From positions 372,001-436,000 of the forward strand of contig QVIN01000002.1 in NCBI GenBank assembly GCA_003416985.1: a stretch of 64,000 bases of DNA, read 5' to 3'. Source of the DNA: Duganella sp. BJB480 (GTDB lineage: Bacteria; Pseudomonadota; Gammaproteobacteria; Burkholderiales; Burkholderiaceae_D). Positions 62,171 to 64,000 of the stretch are shown one piece after another. The notes under the pieces are model-generated. The model was not told where the DNA came from. It did no database searches and was given only the letters and a program-made list of their open reading frames with translations. How positions within the stretch are numbered: position 1 is the first letter of the stretch; each line of letters opens with the position of its first letter. The translations under genes and the position numbers were made by a program.

Positions 62171-64000
62171 ATGTTAAAACGAACCCTGCTCTCGCTGGCG
62201 CTGTCCTACGCGACCGCCGCCGCCTGCGCGCCGGCCGCCACGCCGCCGCCCTTCCCCACCGTCCTGTACGGCACGGCCTACTACCACGAGTACATGCCCT
62301 ACGAGCGGCTCGACAAGGACGTGCAGATGATGAAGGAGGCCGGCTTCAACGTGGTGCGGCTCGGCGAATCGACCTGGAGCCTGTGGGAGCCGGAGGACGG
62401 CCGCTTCGAATACGCGTGGATGGACCGCGTGATCGACGCCATGGGCAAGGCCGGCATCAAGGTCATCATGGGCACGCCAACCTATTCGATCCCGGCCTGG
62501 ATGGCGCGGCAGAACCCGGAGATCCTGGCCCGCAAGTTCAACGGTGCGCAAAACACCTACGGCATGCGCCAGAACATGAACACCGACTCGGCGGCCTACC
62601 GCTTCTACGCCGAACGCCTGATCCGCAAGATCGCCGCGCGCTACAAGGACAACCCCAACGTCATCGGCTGGCAGGTCGACAACGAGACCGGCAGCTACGG
62701 CGCCGCCAACGACGACGTCTTCATCCGCTTCCAGCACTATCTGGAGAAGAAATTCGGCACGCCGGAAAACCTCAGCAAGGCCTGGTTCCTGAACTACTGG
62801 GGCCAGGACCTGCACAGCTGGACCGACCTGCCGCGCCCGGACGGCGCGCAGAGCACCGGCTACAAGCTGGAGTGGACGCGCTGGAGCCAGATGCGCGTCA
62901 CCGACTTCCTCACCTGGCAGGCCGGGCTGATCCGCGAATGCGCGTCGCCGCGCCAGTTCGTCACGCACGACTTCGCCGGCTCCATGCACGCCGACGTCAA
63001 CGAGGTGGACGTGGCGCGCGCGCTCGACACGCCGGCCGTCAACATCTACCACTGGGGCCAGCGCGAGTGGTACAACGGCGCCGAGCAGACGCTGCAGGCG
63101 GACTTCACGCGCTCGCTCAAGCGCGGCAACTTCCTGGTCACCGAGACCAACGCCCAGACCACCGACTGGTCCTCGTCGTTCCAGTACCCGCCGTACGACG
63201 GCCAGTTCCGCGAGGACGTCTACACCCACCTGTCGAACGGCGCCAACATGGTCGAGTACTGGCACTGGGCGTCGATCCACGCCAACCAGGAGACCTACTG
63301 GAAAGGCGTGCTGTCGCACGACCTGGAGCCCAACCGCGCCTACGCCGAGATGAGCCGCACCGGCCGCGAGCTGCAGAAGATCGGCCCGCGCCTGGTCAAC
63401 CTGAAGCTGCACAACGACGTCGCCATTTTGTGGAGCCGTGATTCGCTCAACGCGCTCGGCGACATGCCCTTCGCCAAGGACAGCCAGTGGGGCGGCGGCG
63501 GCACCAAGGCCGACTACGGCGGGCTGGTGCGCCAGATGCACCGCGCGCTGTACGACCTGAACGTCGGCGCCGACTTCGTGTTCGCGGACACGCAGGACTT
63601 CTCGGGCTACAAGCTGCTGATCGTGCCGTCGCTGTACGTGGCGGACGAGGCCCTGCTCAAGCGCATCTCCGAGTATGTGCGCAAGGGCGGCCGCGTGGTG
63701 ATGACCTTCAAGAGCGGCTTCGCCAACGAGAACGCCGCCGTGCGCTGGACCATGGCGCCGGGCCCGCTGCGCGAGGCGCTCGGCTTCCACTACCAGGAAT
63801 TCTCCAACCTGGCCCAGCCGCTGGCCCTGAAGGGCGATCCCTTCCAGACCGGCGCCGACAACCAGGTGCGGCACTGGGCCGAGTTCCTGCAGCTGGACAC
63901 GGCCAAGGCGCTGGCGTGGTACGACCATCCGTTCTTCGGCCGCTGGCCCGCCATCACGGCCAACCAGTACGGTTCGGGCAAGGTGGTCTACGAGGGCACC
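62171..64000 (+). CDS. GH42 beta-galactosidase (3' end outside window)
   Basis: Open for 610 codons to the right edge. Signal peptide with a possible lipobox-like AAAC (residues 16-19). GH42 barrel: LYGTAYYHEYMP, RLGESTWSLWEPEDG, acid/base Glu in WQVDNETGSYG and nucleophile Glu in LVTETNAQTTDW; then the trimerisation-like domain (FSGYKLLIVPSLYV). GGAG precedes the ATG. It would release beta-linked galactose from oligosaccharide side chains. Its promoter belongs to the regulon, and the membrane AraC gene is divergent from it. Confidence 0.93.
   Translation, partial: MLKRTLLSLALSYATAAACAPAATPPPFPTVLYGTAYYHEYMPYERLDKDVQMMKEAGFNVVRLGESTWSLWEPEDGRFEYAWMDRVIDAMGKAGIKVIMGTPTYSIPAWMARQNPEILARKFNGAQNTYGMRQNMNTDSAAYRFYAERLIRKIAARYKDNPNVIGWQVDNETGSYGAANDDVFIRFQHYLEKKFGTPENLSKAWFLNYWGQDLHSWTDLPRPDGAQSTGYKLEWTRWSQMRVTDFLTWQAGLIRECASPRQFVTHDFAGSMHADVNEVDVARALDTPAVNIYHWGQREWYNGAEQTLQADFTRSLKRGNFLVTETNAQTTDWSSSFQYPPYDGQFREDVYTHLSNGANMVEYWHWASIHANQETYWKGVLSHDLEPNRAYAEMSRTGRELQKIGPRLVNLKLHNDVAILWSRDSLNALGDMPFAKDSQWGGGGTKADYGGLVRQMHRALYDLNVGADFVFADTQDFSGYKLLIVPSLYVADEALLKRISEYVRKGGRVVMTFKSGFANENAAVRWTMAPGPLREALGFHYQEFSNLAQPLALKGDPFQTGADNQVRHWAEFLQLDTAKALAWYDHPFFGRWPAITANQYGSGKVVYEGT

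Overview
The window is high-GC DNA with dense genes, typical of a betaproteobacterium. An Oxalobacteraceae member (Massilia/Duganella-like) is the best guess. This rests on inference: a PEP-CTERM protein, several Reg_prop/Y_Y_Y sensor proteins, ferulate and quinate catabolism, and large TonB/glycosidase loci occur together in that group. No rRNA, tRNA, CRISPR array, insertion sequence or prophage was seen.

Region 1 (1-7.8 kb) is a hydroxycinnamate (ferulate) catabolic block: a carboxylesterase cut by the left edge, a thiolase, a convergent MarR regulator, then ech-vdh-fcs. Together they turn ferulate into feruloyl-CoA, then vanillin plus acetyl-CoA, then vanillate. A promoter with a perfect inverted repeat lies between marR and ech.

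Region 2 (7.8-25.2 kb, all minus strand) is a signalling block. It holds an orphan NarL-type response regulator, two periplasmic-propeller diguanylate cyclases, a REC-histidine kinase translationally coupled to a giant propeller hybrid kinase, a GGDEF-EAL protein with a degenerate receiver, a PEP-CTERM protein and a free periplasmic Cache protein. GTAGGG...CCCTAC palindromes recur about 80-110 nt upstream of several of these genes.

Region 3 (25.3-31.9 kb) is a quinate/shikimate catabolic operon: HPPD-like protein, shikimate dehydrogenase, TIM-barrel dehydroshikimate dehydratase, AroQ, porin and MHS-type transporter. A divergent IclR regulator controls it. The shared intergenic region carries a perfect 9-1-9 inverted repeat. 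Regions 1 and 3 both feed protocatechuate.

Region 4 (31.9-64 kb) is a large carbohydrate-utilisation locus: GH97, GH92, an acetylesterase-like hydrolase, GH31, two near-identical SSS symporters, GH3, a TonB receptor, GH29, an SGNH-CE1 double esterase, XylR, a membrane-bound AraC regulator and GH42. Alpha-fucosidase, alpha-xylosidase, beta-galactosidase, beta-glucosidase and esterases together suggest fucosylated, acetylated xyloglucan as a target (inference). Seven promoters in this locus, including that of the AraC gene itself, carry a TTTTCATAATTG-like box fused to the -35 hexamer with 17-18 bp spacing to a CACAAT-like -10. This looks like a previously uncatalogued regulon signal.

The locus is interrupted at about 43.3-47.2 kb and 54.4-55.6 kb by visibly AT-richer accessory DNA. 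These stretches hold decayed MazEF and AbrB-type antitoxin fragments, frameshifted small genes, orphan small proteins and a caspase-like protein.
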